NCBI RefSeq assembly: GCF_023555495.1 | Contig: NZ_JALCZO010000001.1 | Span: 62,001 to 126,000 of the forward strand | Direction: 5' to 3' | DNA: 64,000 nucleotides | Source: Polaribacter sp. Z022 | Lineage (GTDB): Bacteria > Bacteroidota > Bacteroidia > Flavobacteriales > Flavobacteriaceae | Part shown: positions 17,181 to 28,200 of the stretch, one piece after another | How the letters are laid out: each line of letters starts with the position of its first letter | Position numbering within the stretch: the first letter of the stretch is position 1 | The notes under the pieces: generated by a model | Seen by the model: only the letters and a program-made list of their open reading frames with translations | Database searches by the model: none | Told to the model about the DNA's origin: nothing | Position numbers and translations under genes: made by a program

Positions 17181-19619
17181 ATGAAAGTATTAAAATTTGG
17201 CGGTTCATCTGTCGCAAACACAGAAAACATAAAAAAAGTCTTAGCAATAGTTAAGGAAGCTTCTAAAAACCAAAAAGTTGCAGTAGTAGTTTCTGCTTTT
17301 GGCAAAACAACCAATAATCTTTTAGCTGCTGCAGAAGAAGCTTTAGAAGATATAACTACTTCAAAAGATATTTTAGCAAAAATTAAAGAATTACATTTTA
17401 CTGTAATTGATGATTTAGTTATTAAAAATAAAAAAGAAGTTTCTGAAGAAATAACTTATTTGTTTGAAAGATTGCAAGCTATTTATGAAGGTATTTTCTT
17501 GTTACAAGAATTATCTGACAAAACTTTAGCAAAAGTTTCTAGTTTTGGAGAAAGACTTTCTTCTTTTGTAATTGCAAATGCTGCAAAAGAATTAATGGAC
17601 GCTACTCACAAAGAAAGCAGAGATTTAATTATTACAAATGATAACTTTTTAAACGGACAAGTAAACTTTGATGTTACTAACAAAAATATTGTTTCTTTTT
17701 TCGAAGAAAACAAACATCAAGTTACACTTTTAGGTGGGTTTATTTCTTCTAATATTGCAGGAGAAACTACAACTTTAGGTAGAGGTGGTTCTGATTTTTC
17801 TGCATCTATTTATGCTGCTGCAGTAGATGCTGATGAATTATTGATTTATACAGACGTAAGTGGAATGTTTACAGCAAACCCTAGAGTTGTTAAGCAAGCT
17901 TTTCCTATCTCTGAAATTTCTTATGAAGAAGCAATGGAATTATCACACTTTGGTGCAAAAGTTTTATACCCACCAACAATTCAACCTTCATTAAGAAAAA
18001 ACATTCCTATTAGAATTAAAAATACTTTTGAACCAGAAAACTTTGGAACTTTAATTTCTAATGACCCAAATAACGGAAATGAAGTTAAAGGAATTTCTCA
18101 TATAGAAGACATTAGTTTAATAACATTAGAAGGTGGTGGAATGATTGGAATTCCTGGGTTTTCTAAACGTTTGTTCGAAACGCTTTCTGTTGCAAAAATA
18201 AATGTTGTGTTTATTACACAAGCATCATCAGAACATTCAATTTGTGTGGGTGTTTTTGAAAATGACGCTGCAAAAGCAAAAGAGCTTTTAGATGATGTAT
18301 TTAGCATAGAAATAGACAAGAAAAAAATAAAACCAGTAATTGTAGAAAACGATTTGGCAATTATTGCTGTGGTTGGAGAAAGCATGAAAAACTACCAAGG
18401 TTTAAGCGGACAAATGTTTGCTGCTTTAGGTAGAAACAATGTTAATGTAAGAGCAATTGCACAAGGTTCATCAGAAAAAAACATATCTGCAGTAATTAAC
18501 AAATATGATGCTGACAAAGCTTTAAATACTTTGCACGAACAGTTTTTTGAAGAAAAAACAAAGCAATTAAACTTATTTGTTACTGGTGTTGGTAATGTTG
18601 GAGAACGCTTTTTAGCACAGATTAATCAACAAAAAGAATTTTTAAAAGAAAATCTAAAACTTAATATTAAAGTAGTTGGTATTGCTAATTCTAGAAAAAT
18701 GCATTTTGATACCAATGGAATTGATTTAGAAAACTGGAAAGAAAGTTTAGAAAACGGAGAGCCTGCAACTTTAGAGAGTTTCCATATTAAAGTAAAAGAA
18801 AGCAACTTAATTAATAGTGTTTTTGTTGATAATACAGCAAATCAAGCAGTTTCTGAAGTATATGAATCTTATTTAAGAGAAAGTATTTCTGTGGTTACTT
18901 GTAATAAAATTGCTTGTGCATCTAATTTTGATAACTATAAAACTTTAAAAGAAGTTTCTAGAAAATACAATGCATCTTTCTTATTTGAAACTAATGTTGG
19001 TGCAGGTTTACCAATTATAGATACACTTAAAAACCTAATCAGTTCTGGTGATAGAGTTCATAAAATTCAAGCTGTATTATCTGGAAGTTTAAACTTTGTA
19101 TTCAATAATTTTGATGAAAATTCAACTTTTCATGATGTTGTTGCTGCTGCTCAAAAAGAAGGATATACAGAACCAGATCCAAAAATTGATTTAAGTGGTG
19201 TTGATGTAGCAAGAAAAATTTTAATTCTTGCAAGAGAAAGTGGTTACAAAATGGAATTGGAAGATATTGCAAACAATTCTTTTTTAACTGAAGAAAGCTT
19301 AAAAACTGACAATAATGATGACTTTTATGCTTCTTTAACAAAGAACGAAGCTCATTTTCAACAAATTTTTAAAGAGGCAAATGACAAAAATTGTCGTTTA
19401 AAATATGTAGCAGAATTTATTGATGGGAAAGCAAATGTAGGTTTACAACACATCCCTTCTGATCATCCTTTTTACAATTTAGAAGGAAGTGATAATATTG
19501 TTTTATTCTTTACAGACAGGTATCCAGAAAACCCATTATTAATAAAAGGTGCTGGTGCTGGTGCAGATGTAACTGCTTCTGGTATTTTTGCAGATGTAAT
19601 TAGAATTGGAAATCAATAG
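17181..19619 (+). CDS. thrA: Bifunctional aspartate kinase / homoserine dehydrogenase
   Basis: 812 aa, the E. coli ThrA architecture. Aspartate kinase domain at about 1-290 with KFGGSSVAN at the N-terminus and GRGGSDFSAS near 205; two ACT domains at about 310-455, the threonine-sensing part; homoserine dehydrogenase at about 460-810 with LFVTGVGNVGERFL (NADP binding) and the catalytic stretch with LSGSLNFVFN. It performs the first and third steps from aspartate to threonine. First gene of thrABC. A Thr/Ile-rich leader peptide lies upstream. Confidence 0.97.
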   Translation: MKVLKFGGSSVANTENIKKVLAIVKEASKNQKVAVVVSAFGKTTNNLLAAAEEALEDITTSKDILAKIKELHFTVIDDLVIKNKKEVSEEITYLFERLQAIYEGIFLLQELSDKTLAKVSSFGERLSSFVIANAAKELMDATHKESRDLIITNDNFLNGQVNFDVTNKNIVSFFEENKHQVTLLGGFISSNIAGETTTLGRGGSDFSASIYAAAVDADELLIYTDVSGMFTANPRVVKQAFPISEISYEEAMELSHFGAKVLYPPTIQPSLRKNIPIRIKNTFEPENFGTLISNDPNNGNEVKGISHIEDISLITLEGGGMIGIPGFSKRLFETLSVAKINVVFITQASSEHSICVGVFENDAAKAKELLDDVFSIEIDKKKIKPVIVENDLAIIAVVGESMKNYQGLSGQMFAALGRNNVNVRAIAQGSSEKNISAVINKYDADKALNTLHEQFFEEKTKQLNLFVTGVGNVGERFLAQINQQKEFLKENLKLNIKVVGIANSRKMHFDTNGIDLENWKESLENGEPATLESFHIKVKESNLINSVFVDNTANQAVSEVYESYLRESISVVTCNKIACASNFDNYKTLKEVSRKYNASFLFETNVGAGLPIIDTLKNLISSGDRVHKIQAVLSGSLNFVFNNFDENSTFHDVVAAAQKEGYTEPDPKIDLSGVDVARKILILARESGYKMELEDIANNSFLTEESLKTDNNDDFYASLTKNEAHFQQIFKEANDKNCRLKYVAEFIDGKANVGLQHIPSDHPFYNLEGSDNIVLFFTDRYPENPLLIKGAGAGADVTASGIFADVIRIGNQ

Positions 19620-19623
19620 AACT

Positions 19624-20553
19624 ATGAAATATCTAAAAATATTTGCTCCTGCAACTGTTGCCAATGTTTCTTGTGGTTTTGATTCTCTAGGTTTTGCTGT
19701 TGATGCTGTTGGTGATGAAATGACATTTACAAAAACAGCAGAAAAAGGAGTAAAAATTACAAATATTACTGGTGCAAATTTAACTTATGATGTAGATAAA
19801 AATGCTGCAAGTGCTGTAGTTAAAAAGATGTTGATTGAAGCAAATGCAGATTTTGGAATTGAATTAACAATACACAAAGGGTTTTCTCCAGGAAGTGGAT
19901 TAGGTAGTTCTGCTGCAAGTGCTGCTGGTGCTGCTTTTGGCGCAAATCAACTTTTAGGAAACATATACTCTGAATTAGAGTTGACAAAATTTGCAATGTT
20001 TGGAGAAGAAGTTGCTTGTGGAACTCCAATTGCAGATAATGTTTCTGCAGCCATTTATGGTGGATTTGTTTTGGTAAGAAGTTACAATCCTTTAGAAATT
20101 ATAAAATTACCTGTTCCTAACGAATTACGAGTTGTAGCAATTCATCCACAAATAGAAGTAAAAACAAAAGATGCAAGAGATGTTTTACCTACTGAAATAG
20201 CTTTAAAAGACGCTGTAACTCAATGGGCAAATGTTGGAGGATTAATAGCTGGTTTATATGCAGATAATTACGAACTAATCAGCAATTCTTTAGTAGATAT
20301 TATTGTAGAACCTGTTCGTAAAACGTTAATTCCTCATTTTGATGATGTAAAAAAAGCTGCTTTAAATGCAGGAGCTTTAGGTGCAGGAATTAGTGGTTCT
20401 GGACCAACAATTTTTGCGCTTTGTAAAGGTGATGCTATTGCAGAAGATGTTTACAAAAGCATACAAGAAAGTTATAAAAATACAGGCATTGACTTTGAAA
20501 TGTTTATTTCTAAAGTGAATCCTAATGGAATGAAAATATTAAATAGTTATTAG
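19624..20553 (+). CDS. thrB: Homoserine kinase
   Basis: 309 aa from the ATG at 19624, giving MKYLKIFAPATVANVSCGFD, the usual start of the family. An in-frame ATG at 19606 would add six residues and overlap thrA; it is less likely. GHMP kinase fold with the ATP loop PGSGLGSSAASAAGAAFGAN near residue 90 and the C-terminal SGSGPTIFAL motif. It phosphorylates homoserine. It starts 4 bp after the thrA stop, so translation is probably coupled. Confidence 0.96.
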   Translation: MKYLKIFAPATVANVSCGFDSLGFAVDAVGDEMTFTKTAEKGVKITNITGANLTYDVDKNAASAVVKKMLIEANADFGIELTIHKGFSPGSGLGSSAASAAGAAFGANQLLGNIYSELELTKFAMFGEEVACGTPIADNVSAAIYGGFVLVRSYNPLEIIKLPVPNELRVVAIHPQIEVKTKDARDVLPTEIALKDAVTQWANVGGLIAGLYADNYELISNSLVDIIVEPVRKTLIPHFDDVKKAALNAGALGAGISGSGPTIFALCKGDAIAEDVYKSIQESYKNTGIDFEMFISKVNPNGMKILNSY

Positions 20554-20622
20554 TTTTTAGTGCTTAGTTGTTAGTTAAAACACAACTCAGAACTCAAAAT
20601 TTAAAACTCAAAACTTTAAAAA
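20554..20622 (+). repeat. Short AACTCA-type repeats between thrB and thrC
   Basis: The 69-bp spacer is low complexity. AACTCA occurs three times (from 20584, 20591 and 20605), preceded by a TTAGT-rich stretch (TTTTTAGTGCTTAGTTGTTA). A spacer of similar style lies between purK and purE. No function is known to me. Confidence 0.5.
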
Positions 20623-21906
20623 ATGAACTACTATAGTTTAAATCATAAATCGCCAATATCAACTTTTAAAAATGCAGTTGTAAACGGAATTGCACCAGAC
20701 AGAGGTTTGTATTTTCCAGAATCTATTACACCTTTATCAAAAGATTTTATTGAAAATATTGGTAATTATTCAAATCACGAAATTGCTTTTGAAGTAATTA
20801 AACAATTTGTTGGTAATGAAATTCCTACAGATAAATTACAAGAAATTATTGCAGAAACGGTTTCTTTCGATTTTCCTGTTGTTCCTGTTGATGACAATAT
20901 TGGTTCTTTAGAATTGTTTCATGGACCAACCATGGCTTTTAAAGATGTTGGCGCAAAGTTTATGGCAAAGTGTTTAGAATACTTTAACCAAGGTAATAAA
21001 GAAGAAGTTACAGTATTAGTTGCAACTTCTGGAGATACTGGTGGTGCTGTTGCTAACGGATTTTTAGGTGCAAAAGGAGTAAATGTTGTTATTTTATATC
21101 CTTCAGGAAAAGTAAGTGATATTCAAGAAAAACAATTAACAACATTAGGGCAAAATATTACAGCTTTAGAAGTAGATGGTGTTTTTGACGATTGTCAAGA
21201 AATGGTAAAAACTGCTTTCTTAGATAAAGAAATTACAAGAACATTAACCTCAGCAAACTCAATTAATGTTGCACGTTGGTTACCTCAAATGTTTTACTTT
21301 TTCTTTGCTTACAAAGAATTACAAAAGAAAAATAAAGACTTAGTAGTTTCTGTACCTAGTGGAAATTTCGGAAATATTTGTGCAGGAATCATGGCTCAAA
21401 AATTAGGTTTACCAATTAAACATTTTGTTGCTTCAACAAACGTAAATGATACAGTTCCTAATTATTTAAAAGACGGAGTTTACAATCCTAAACCATCTAA
21501 AGCAACAATTTCTAATGCTATGGATGTTGGTAACCCAAGTAACTTTATCAGAATTCAAGAATTGTTTAACAATGATTTAAAAGCGCTTAAAAGTGCATTT
21601 TCTTCTTACAGTTTTTCTGATGATGCTACTCGTAAAACTATGAAAGATATTTATGCTAATTCTGGTTATGTTTCAGATCCTCATGGAGCAGTTGGTTATT
21701 TAGGATTACAAAAACACGGTTTACAAGATAACGAATATGGAATCTTTTTAGAAACTGCACATCCTGTAAAGTTTTTAGATGTAGTAGAAGAAACTTTACC
21801 AGTTACAGTTGAAATTCCAGCTCAAATTCAAAAAGTAATGAACAACACTAAAGTAGCTATTAAAGCAAGTTCTTATGAAGATTTAAAAGCTTTTTTATTG
21901 AAGTAA
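20623..21906 (+). CDS. thrC: Threonine synthase
   Basis: 427 aa. A PLP enzyme that makes threonine from O-phosphohomoserine. The PLP lysine lies in HGPTMAFKDVGAKFM (about residue 108); phosphate-binding region VATSGDTGGAV follows. The N-terminus MNYYSLNHKSPISTFKNAVV is typical of the long (E. coli-like) threonine synthases. Last gene of thrABC, closed by a terminator at 21929-21966. Confidence 0.97.
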   Translation: MNYYSLNHKSPISTFKNAVVNGIAPDRGLYFPESITPLSKDFIENIGNYSNHEIAFEVIKQFVGNEIPTDKLQEIIAETVSFDFPVVPVDDNIGSLELFHGPTMAFKDVGAKFMAKCLEYFNQGNKEEVTVLVATSGDTGGAVANGFLGAKGVNVVILYPSGKVSDIQEKQLTTLGQNITALEVDGVFDDCQEMVKTAFLDKEITRTLTSANSINVARWLPQMFYFFFAYKELQKKNKDLVVSVPSGNFGNICAGIMAQKLGLPIKHFVASTNVNDTVPNYLKDGVYNPKPSKATISNAMDVGNPSNFIRIQELFNNDLKALKSAFSSYSFSDDATRKTMKDIYANSGYVSDPHGAVGYLGLQKHGLQDNEYGIFLETAHPVKFLDVVEETLPVTVEIPAQIQKVMNNTKVAIKASSYEDLKAFLLK

Positions 21907-21928
21907 ACTAAGTCAAATTATAAATTTA

Positions 21929-21966
21929 AAAATCCTAACAATAGATTTGTTGGGATTTTTTGTTTT
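21929..21966 (+). terminator. Terminator of the thrABC operon
   Basis: AAAATCCTAACA / TGTTGGGATTTT with one G-T pair and a T-rich tail, 23 bp after the thrC stop codon. Confidence 0.85.
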
Positions 21967-22284
21967 TAACTGGGTATTTAAAATCTAAACATATAAGACT
22001 TCCAGTTTCTTTATTAATACCAAAGGTTTATAATCCCATCTTGCCCAATCATTTTGAGTCTATTATCACCAAAATACCATACAACTTCTGCATCTCTAGC
22101 CAATAATTAAATTTCCAATAAAACTTTGTATCTAATCTCATTGTATTAAGAATTTTCTTCTTGTTATTTGTGACTAAGAAATCTATTTTATTGATATGTT
22201 GTGAATAAATTTGAAATTTAAAAAAGGTTTATCTTGATTGTTTTCACTAATTTCTAAGTAATTAAAACTAATGTTTACCTTATT
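21962..22284 (-). pseudogene. Decayed protein-coding remnant, family unknown
   Basis: On the minus strand the three frames together read as one protein broken by shifts and stops. Frame 1 gives YLEISENNQDKPFLNFKFIH then NISIK and a stop (22183). The next frame carries on with IDFLVTNNKKKILNTMRLD and KFYWKFNYWL. Another gives ARDAEVVWYFGDNRLKMIGQ. Further shifts give DYKPLVLI and KETGSLICLDFKYPVKN. Each switch continues natural-looking protein sequence, which is unlikely in random A/T-rich DNA. I do not recognise the parent family. The remnant accounts for about half of the 596-bp gap between thrC and the next gene; 22285-22502 shows nothing clear. Confidence 0.5.
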
Positions 22285-22502
22285 TCATTTTTATAACTTA
22301 CCTTCTATTTTGTTTTGAGAAATTAAAAATTAAATTCTGAGTTAAGAACAATTAAGAAAGAATTAAATTTACAGAAATACTAAATTGATGAATAACAAAA
22401 AACGAGCAAACTCTAAAACAAATAATGTAAGCGAGTGTTTTATTATTAGCATACAATAAGATATAAAAATAATATTATTACATTTCGGTTTTAAACAAAA
22501 AA

Positions 22503-24605
22503 ATGAAACAACTAATTTTTAATTTACTGTTAAGCCTTTTTCTTTTTATTTCTTGCTCAAAAAATAAAGTTGCAACTATTGGAAATGAACTTTCATTAGA
22601 AACAAGTCCTTACTTACTACAACATGCTAAAAATCCAGTTAATTGGAAAGCTTGGAATGAAAAGACATTAAATACTGCACTAAAAGAAAACAAATTAATA
22701 ATTGTTTCTATTGGTTATTCTGCATGTCATTGGTGCCATGTAATGGAGGAAGAAAGTTTTGAAAACGACAGTATTGCTAAAATAATGAATGAAAACTTTA
22801 TAAACATAAAAGTTGATAGAGAAGAAAGACCAGATGTAGATAATATTTATATGAATGCAGTGCAATTAATGACTGGTAAAGGTGGTTGGCCACTTAATTG
22901 TATTACCCTGCCCAATGGTAAACCAATATTTGGTGGCACTTATTTTACCAAAAATCAATGGAAAAAAATCTTAAACGACATTTCTAAACTTTATAAAGAA
23001 AATCCAAAGAAAGCAATTGAATTTGCTGATAAACTTACAGATGGAATTCAACAATCTGGATTGATTAAATTAAACGAAGACGAGGTTAACTTTAATGATA
23101 TTGATATAAAAAATAGTATAAAAAAATGGCAAAAAGACTTTGACCTTTCTTATGGTGGAGCTAAAGGAGAAATAAAATTCCCATCTCCAAACTCTTTAGA
23201 ATTTTTATTAAGATATAGTCATCAATTTGAAGATGAATCAGTAATGAATCATGTAACAAATACCTTAACAAAAATGGCTTATGGTGGTATTTACGATCAT
23301 ATAAATGGAGGCTTTTCAAGATATTCTACTGACAAAAAATGGCACATTCCACATTTTGAAAAAATGCTTTATGATAATGCTCAATTGGTAAGTTTATACT
23401 CTAAAGCATATCAAAAAAACAAAAACGAACTCTATAAAACTATTATAAAAGAAACATTAAATTTTGTAAAAAATGAATTAACTGCAGAAAATGGAGCTTT
23501 CTTTTCTTCTTTAGATGCAGATAGTAAAAATATTAAAAATGAATTAGAAGAAGGTGCCTATTATTATTGGTCTGAAAACGAATTAAAGAGTTTAATTACT
23601 GAAAATTATGCTCTTTTTAAAGATTATTATAATATTAACGAATTTGGTTTGTGGGAAAAAGACAGATACGTTTTAATTAGAAATACCTCTAATAAGGAAT
23701 TTTCTAAAAAGCACAATATAAGTTTAGAAACTCTTTTAACTAATGTAAAAAACTGGAAAACTACACTTAGAAAAGCTAGAAAAAATAAAAATAAACCAAA
23801 TTTAGATGACAAAGTATTAACCTCTTGGAATGGCTTAATGCTTAAAGGATATGTAGATGCTTACAAAGCCCTTAAAGATGAAAGCTATTTAAATGTAGCC
23901 TTAAAAAACGCGAATTTTATTTTAGACAATCAGCTTCAAAAAGATGGTAGTCTTTATCGAAATTATAAAAATAATAAAAGCTCAATAAATGCATATTCTG
24001 AAGATTATGCAATTGTAATTGAATCTTTTATGAGTCTTTATGAAGTAACTTTTGATGAGAAATGGCTAAAACATGCTAAAAGTTTGATGGATTTAACTAT
24101 TGTTAATTTCTTAAACAAAGACAACAACATGTTCTATTTTACCTCTCATAAAGACAATATTTTAATATCCAAATCTATAAAAGTAGTAGATGAAGTAATT
24201 GCTTCACCTAACTCCATTTTAGCAAATACCTTATTTAAACTAGATCTTTATTATACAGATTCTAACTATAAAGAAATAGCTTATCAAATGCTTAAAAACC
24301 TTAAAAATGATGCTTTAGAAACTCCTTCTGGTTATAGTAATTGGTTGCAGTTAATGGTAAATTACACAAGGCCTTACTTTGAAATTGCTATTTCTGGAAA
24401 TGATGTAAACACTATTAAAAATGAACTTTTAGACTATTATATTCCAAATATAATTATAGCTGGTTCAGAAAAAGAGAACTCTAATATACCCTTATTACAA
24501 AATAAGTTTATAGAAGGTGAAACTTTTATCTACGTTTGCAATTTAGGCACTTGTAAGCTCCCTCAAAAAAATACTAAAGAAGCTATTAAGTTAATTTCTA
24601 AATAA
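22503..24605 (+). CDS. SPATA20/YyaL-like thioredoxin-domain lipoprotein
   Basis: 700 aa. N-terminal lipoprotein signal (LFLFISC, Cys at about 18). A DUF255 thioredoxin-like domain follows (about 28-190) with [19 protein letters not shown]: a CHWC redox pair near residues 74-77. The rest (about 200-690) is an alpha/alpha toroid like N-acylglucosamine epimerases and six-hairpin glycosidases, with [20 protein letters not shown] and [12 protein letters not shown]. The family is conserved from bacteria to humans, yet its reaction is unknown. The lipoprotein signal places it in the periplasm or on the outer membrane. The gene stands alone. Confidence 0.85.
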   Translation: MKQLIFNLLLSLFLFISCSKNKVATIGNELSLETSPYLLQHAKNPVNWKAWNEKTLNTALKENKLIIVSIGYSACHWCHVMEEESFENDSIAKIMNENFINIKVDREERPDVDNIYMNAVQLMTGKGGWPLNCITLPNGKPIFGGTYFTKNQWKKILNDISKLYKENPKKAIEFADKLTDGIQQSGLIKLNEDEVNFNDIDIKNSIKKWQKDFDLSYGGAKGEIKFPSPNSLEFLLRYSHQFEDESVMNHVTNTLTKMAYGGIYDHINGGFSRYSTDKKWHIPHFEKMLYDNAQLVSLYSKAYQKNKNELYKTIIKETLNFVKNELTAENGAFFSSLDADSKNIKNELEEGAYYYWSENELKSLITENYALFKDYYNINEFGLWEKDRYVLIRNTSNKEFSKKHNISLETLLTNVKNWKTTLRKARKNKNKPNLDDKVLTSWNGLMLKGYVDAYKALKDESYLNVALKNANFILDNQLQKDGSLYRNYKNNKSSINAYSEDYAIVIESFMSLYEVTFDEKWLKHAKSLMDLTIVNFLNKDNNMFYFTSHKDNILISKSIKVVDEVIASPNSILANTLFKLDLYYTDSNYKEIAYQMLKNLKNDALETPSGYSNWLQLMVNYTRPYFEIAISGNDVNTIKNELLDYYIPNIIIAGSEKENSNIPLLQNKFIEGETFIYVCNLGTCKLPQKNTKEAIKLISK

Positions 24606-24906
24606 CTTTTTAAATTTATCTCATAAATAAAAAAAGGGTAAACTCTAAAATTGTATTTCATACAGATGCTGATAAAATTTGAAATAATAAAGACAATCTT
24701 TGATTAGATGAATAAAGACTGGAAAAGTACCAAAAAAATAAAACCCTATTTGACTTTCATACCATCAAGTGAAAATGACTTTATTTTTTTTATCAAGTAG
24801 ATACTTCAAATATTGATTTTAAATAGTATATTTTATATATATAACAAACTTCAGAGTTATATTATTTACTTAAAAAATATAGTTGCGGGTACACATAAGG
24901 GTGCTA
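24606..24906. other. Non-coding stretch before the tRNA-Gln terminator
   Basis: About 300 bp without a convincing frame, hairpin or promoter. The open frame that crosses 24813-25073 on the plus strand runs through the tRNA and its terminator and is not a gene. Confidence 0.5.
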
Positions 24907-24948
24907 AAAAAAAACAAATCCTTTCAAACTTAGCGTTTGAAAGGATTT
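24907..24948 (-). terminator. Terminator of tRNA-Gln
   Basis: Perfect 14-bp inverted repeat AAATCCTTTCAAAC / GTTTGAAAGGATTT with a 5-nt loop, followed on the minus strand by G and nine Ts with one interruption. It lies 15 bp past the 3' end of the tRNA. Confidence 0.9.
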
Positions 24949-24962
24949 TGAAGTTGCTTTTG

Positions 24963-25034
24963 TTGGCCTACAAGGACTCGAACCTTGAATGTCGGTACCA
25001 AAAACCGGTGTGTTGCCAATTACACCATAGGCCA
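24963..25034 (-). tRNA. tRNA-Gln (anticodon TTG)
   Basis: 72 nt on the minus strand. Acceptor stem TGGCCTA / TAGGCCA, D arm GTGTAATTGGCAAC, anticodon stem CCGGT / ACCGA with loop TTTTGGT (anticodon TTG), and T arm AAGG-TTCGAGTC-CTTG. The top pair of the anticodon stem appears as a C-A mismatch. The 3' CCA is not encoded. It has its own promoter and terminator and no other tRNA nearby. Confidence 0.95.
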
Positions 25035-25051
25035 ATGCTTCTTAGCGGATG

Positions 25052-25081
25052 CAAATTTAATGCAAAGTTTTAAACTTGCAA
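25052..25081 (-). promoter_or_regulatory. Promoter of tRNA-Gln
   Basis: TTG (25081-25079), 19-bp spacer, TAAATTTG (25059-25052) on the minus strand: a full match to the Bacteroidetes promoter. The start near 25046 is about 12 bp before the mature 5' end. Confidence 0.75.
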
Positions 25082-25203
25082 ACTTTTTTTGATAATTTTT
25101 ACCTTTAACAAAGTTTTAAGATGATATTATTGTTTTTAAATGCCTATCACAACTATTTTTATTCATATTTATTAGTAAATTCGCCACACATTATTTATTA
25201 ACT

Positions 25204-28200
25204 ATGACGTCAGCAAACTTTAATAAATGGAATATCATCTTAGGATGGGTTACATTTGCCATTGCTTTAATTACTTATTCTTTAACATTAGAACCTACAG
25301 TAAGTGCTTGGGATTGTGGAGAATATATTTCTACCTCTGTTAAACTAGAGGTTGGACACCCACCTGGAGCACCATTATTTCAAATGTTAGGAGCATTTTT
25401 TGCAATGTTTACATCTAGTTTAGATCAAATTGCTAAAATGGTAAACTTCATGTCTGCATTAGCTAGTGCGTTTACAATTCTATTTATGTTTTGGACCATT
25501 ACTAATTTAGCAAAAAAATTAGCATTAAAAACTGGCGAAATTTCAGAAGGTAAATACATTGCTATTCTAGGAAGTTCTATTATAGGCTCTTTATCTTACA
25601 CATTTTCTGATAGTTTTTGGTTTAGTGCTGTAGAAGGAGAAGTATATGCAATGTCATCTTTTTTAATGGCTTTGTTATTTTGGTTAGGCTTAAAATGGGA
25701 AAGCGAAATACATACAGCAAGAGGTAATAAGTGGTTAATCTTAATTAGTTTTGTAGTTGGTTTATCATTTGGTGTACACATCTTATCTTTATTAGTAATT
25801 CCAGCAATTGTAATGTTGTATTTCTTTAGAACTTATAAAGAAATAAATCTAAAAACTACAGCAATTGCATCTGTAGTATCTGTAATCGTTTTAATGTTTG
25901 TATTTAAATTTTTATTTCCATTTACATTAAAATTCTTTAGTGCATCAGAATTGTTTTTTATCAATTCTATTGGAATGCCATATAACTCTGGAAGTATCAT
26001 TGCTGCACTTATTCTGGTTGCTTTATTTTATTTCGGACTTAACTATACTCGTAAGAAAAATAAAATTCATACAAACACATTAATTTTATCTGTTATGTTT
26101 ATTATGATTGGTTTTTCATCTTGGATGATGTTACCAATTAGAGCAAATGCAAACACTACAATTAATGAAAACGACCCATCTAGTGCACGTGAATTATTAG
26201 CATATTATGAGCGTGAACAATATGGTGATGCTAACGTTTTTTATGATACTTATTACTCTAATTCTTATCAAAGAGAACAAGATGCTAATAAACCTTATAA
26301 AGATGACAAACCAAAGTATGAAAAAAGAAATGGTAAATACGAAATTGTAAATAACTACAAAGGTGTTGTACCTAATTGGTCTGATAAACACAAAGGTTTT
26401 ATACCAAGAATGGTAAATTCTGCATCAGAAAAAATGTACAAACAAATTGCAGGAATACCACAAAACAGTAAACGTAGACCAACATTTGCAGAAAACATAA
26501 AGTTTATGATGAGTTTTCAGTTTGGTTATATGTATGGTCGTTATTTTATGTGGAACTTTGTTGGAAGACAAAATGATATTCAAGGAAATTTAGACCTTTT
26601 TAATGGAAACTGGATTAGCGGAATTGATGCTCTTGATGAAATTAGATTGGGTTCTCAAAAAAGTTTACCATCTCAGGTTTTAGATAATAAAGGAAGAAAT
26701 AAATATTACTTTTTACCATTAATACTAGGTATTATTGGTTTATTATTTCAAATAAAATGGGACAAAGAAAATTTTTATACACTATTATTATTTTTCCTAT
26801 TTACTGGTGCAGCAATTATTTTTTACACAAACCCTAGACCTTTTGAACCTAGAGAAAGAGATTATGCTGTTGTAGGAAGTTTTTACATTTTTGCTATATG
26901 GATTGGTTTTGGTGTACTTGCTTTGTATGAGTATCTAAAGAATTTTGGACCTAAAAAAGCAATGGCTATTGCAATAACATTTGTTTGTTTTGTAGCTGTA
27001 CCTTCTTTAATGGCTTCAGAAAATTGGGATGATCATGATCGTTCTAACAGATATACAACTCATTTAAATGCACAAGCTTATTTAGAAAGTTGCGATAAAA
27101 ACGCAATAATGTTTACTATTGGAGATAATGATACTTTTCCTCTTTGGTACATGCAAGAAGTAGAAGGTATTAGAACCGATGTAAAATTAGTAAATACATC
27201 TCTTTTTGCTACTGATTGGTATATAGATCAAATGAAACGTGCAACTTATGATGCACCTCCTATTCCTTCTCAACTAGTACATGACCAATATAAATACGGA
27301 ACCTTAGATGTTGCATATTCTCTAGATCATCCTCGTTTTAAAGACTCTATAATGACCATAAAAAACTTTATGAGATGGATAGCTTCTGATAGTGATGTAA
27401 CGTATGTTGAAACAGAAAACGATTCTAAAGAAAAATTTTATCCTACCAATAAAATCAGAATTCCTGTTAACAAGCAAAAAGTTTTAGAAAACGGAATTGT
27501 AGCTCAAAAAGATGCAGATAAAATTGTACCCTATATTGATATAGAAATTGATGACAGAGCACTATTTAAAAATAGAATTTTAATGTTAGATATTCTTGCC
27601 AATAATGATTGGGAAAGACCTATTTACTTTACTGGAGGTGCAAATGCAGATGAAGAATACCTTTGGTTAAAAGATTACTTACAATTAGATGGTTTATCTT
27701 ATAAATTGGTACCAATTAAAACCCCAATGGCTAAAAAGAGCTTGTTTGATATGGGGCGAATTGATCCAGAAAAAATGTACACTAATATTCAAAAATGGAA
27801 TTGGAGAAACATTAACGATGGTAAAATTTATTTAGACGAACAAACTAAAAGAAACACTATTTCTATGCGAAATGCATTGCTACGTTTGTCTGAAACTTTT
27901 GCTAAAAAAGGAGATACTCTTAAAGCAATAGAAGTTTTAGATTTATCTTTAGAAAAAATGCCTATAAAAGACTTTGATCATTATAGTTTATCTATTGGCT
28001 ATCCTGAAGCATACTATAGGCTAAACAATACCTTAAAAGCTAGAGAAACAACCAAAACATTAGTTACACTTTTAACAGAAAAGTTAATTTGGTTAAGTAC
28101 ATTTGATACAAACGATGTAGAACTTATTTTTGAAGACATAGACACTACATTATATATGTACAGAAATATTGTTACACAAGCTCAAGAAGGAGAAGTTGAC

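Noticed and set aside
22380..22460. Possible third copy of the dispersed stem-loop element (contains GCGAGT)
   Set aside because: Only the six-base word is shared; the flanking AGC-GG and AGCTTCTAAAAAA blocks are missing. The same holds for GCGAGTA near 16881.
24813..25073. An 86-codon open frame on the plus strand
   Set aside because: It runs through the tRNA-Gln gene and its terminator on the other strand and has no protein-like composition.
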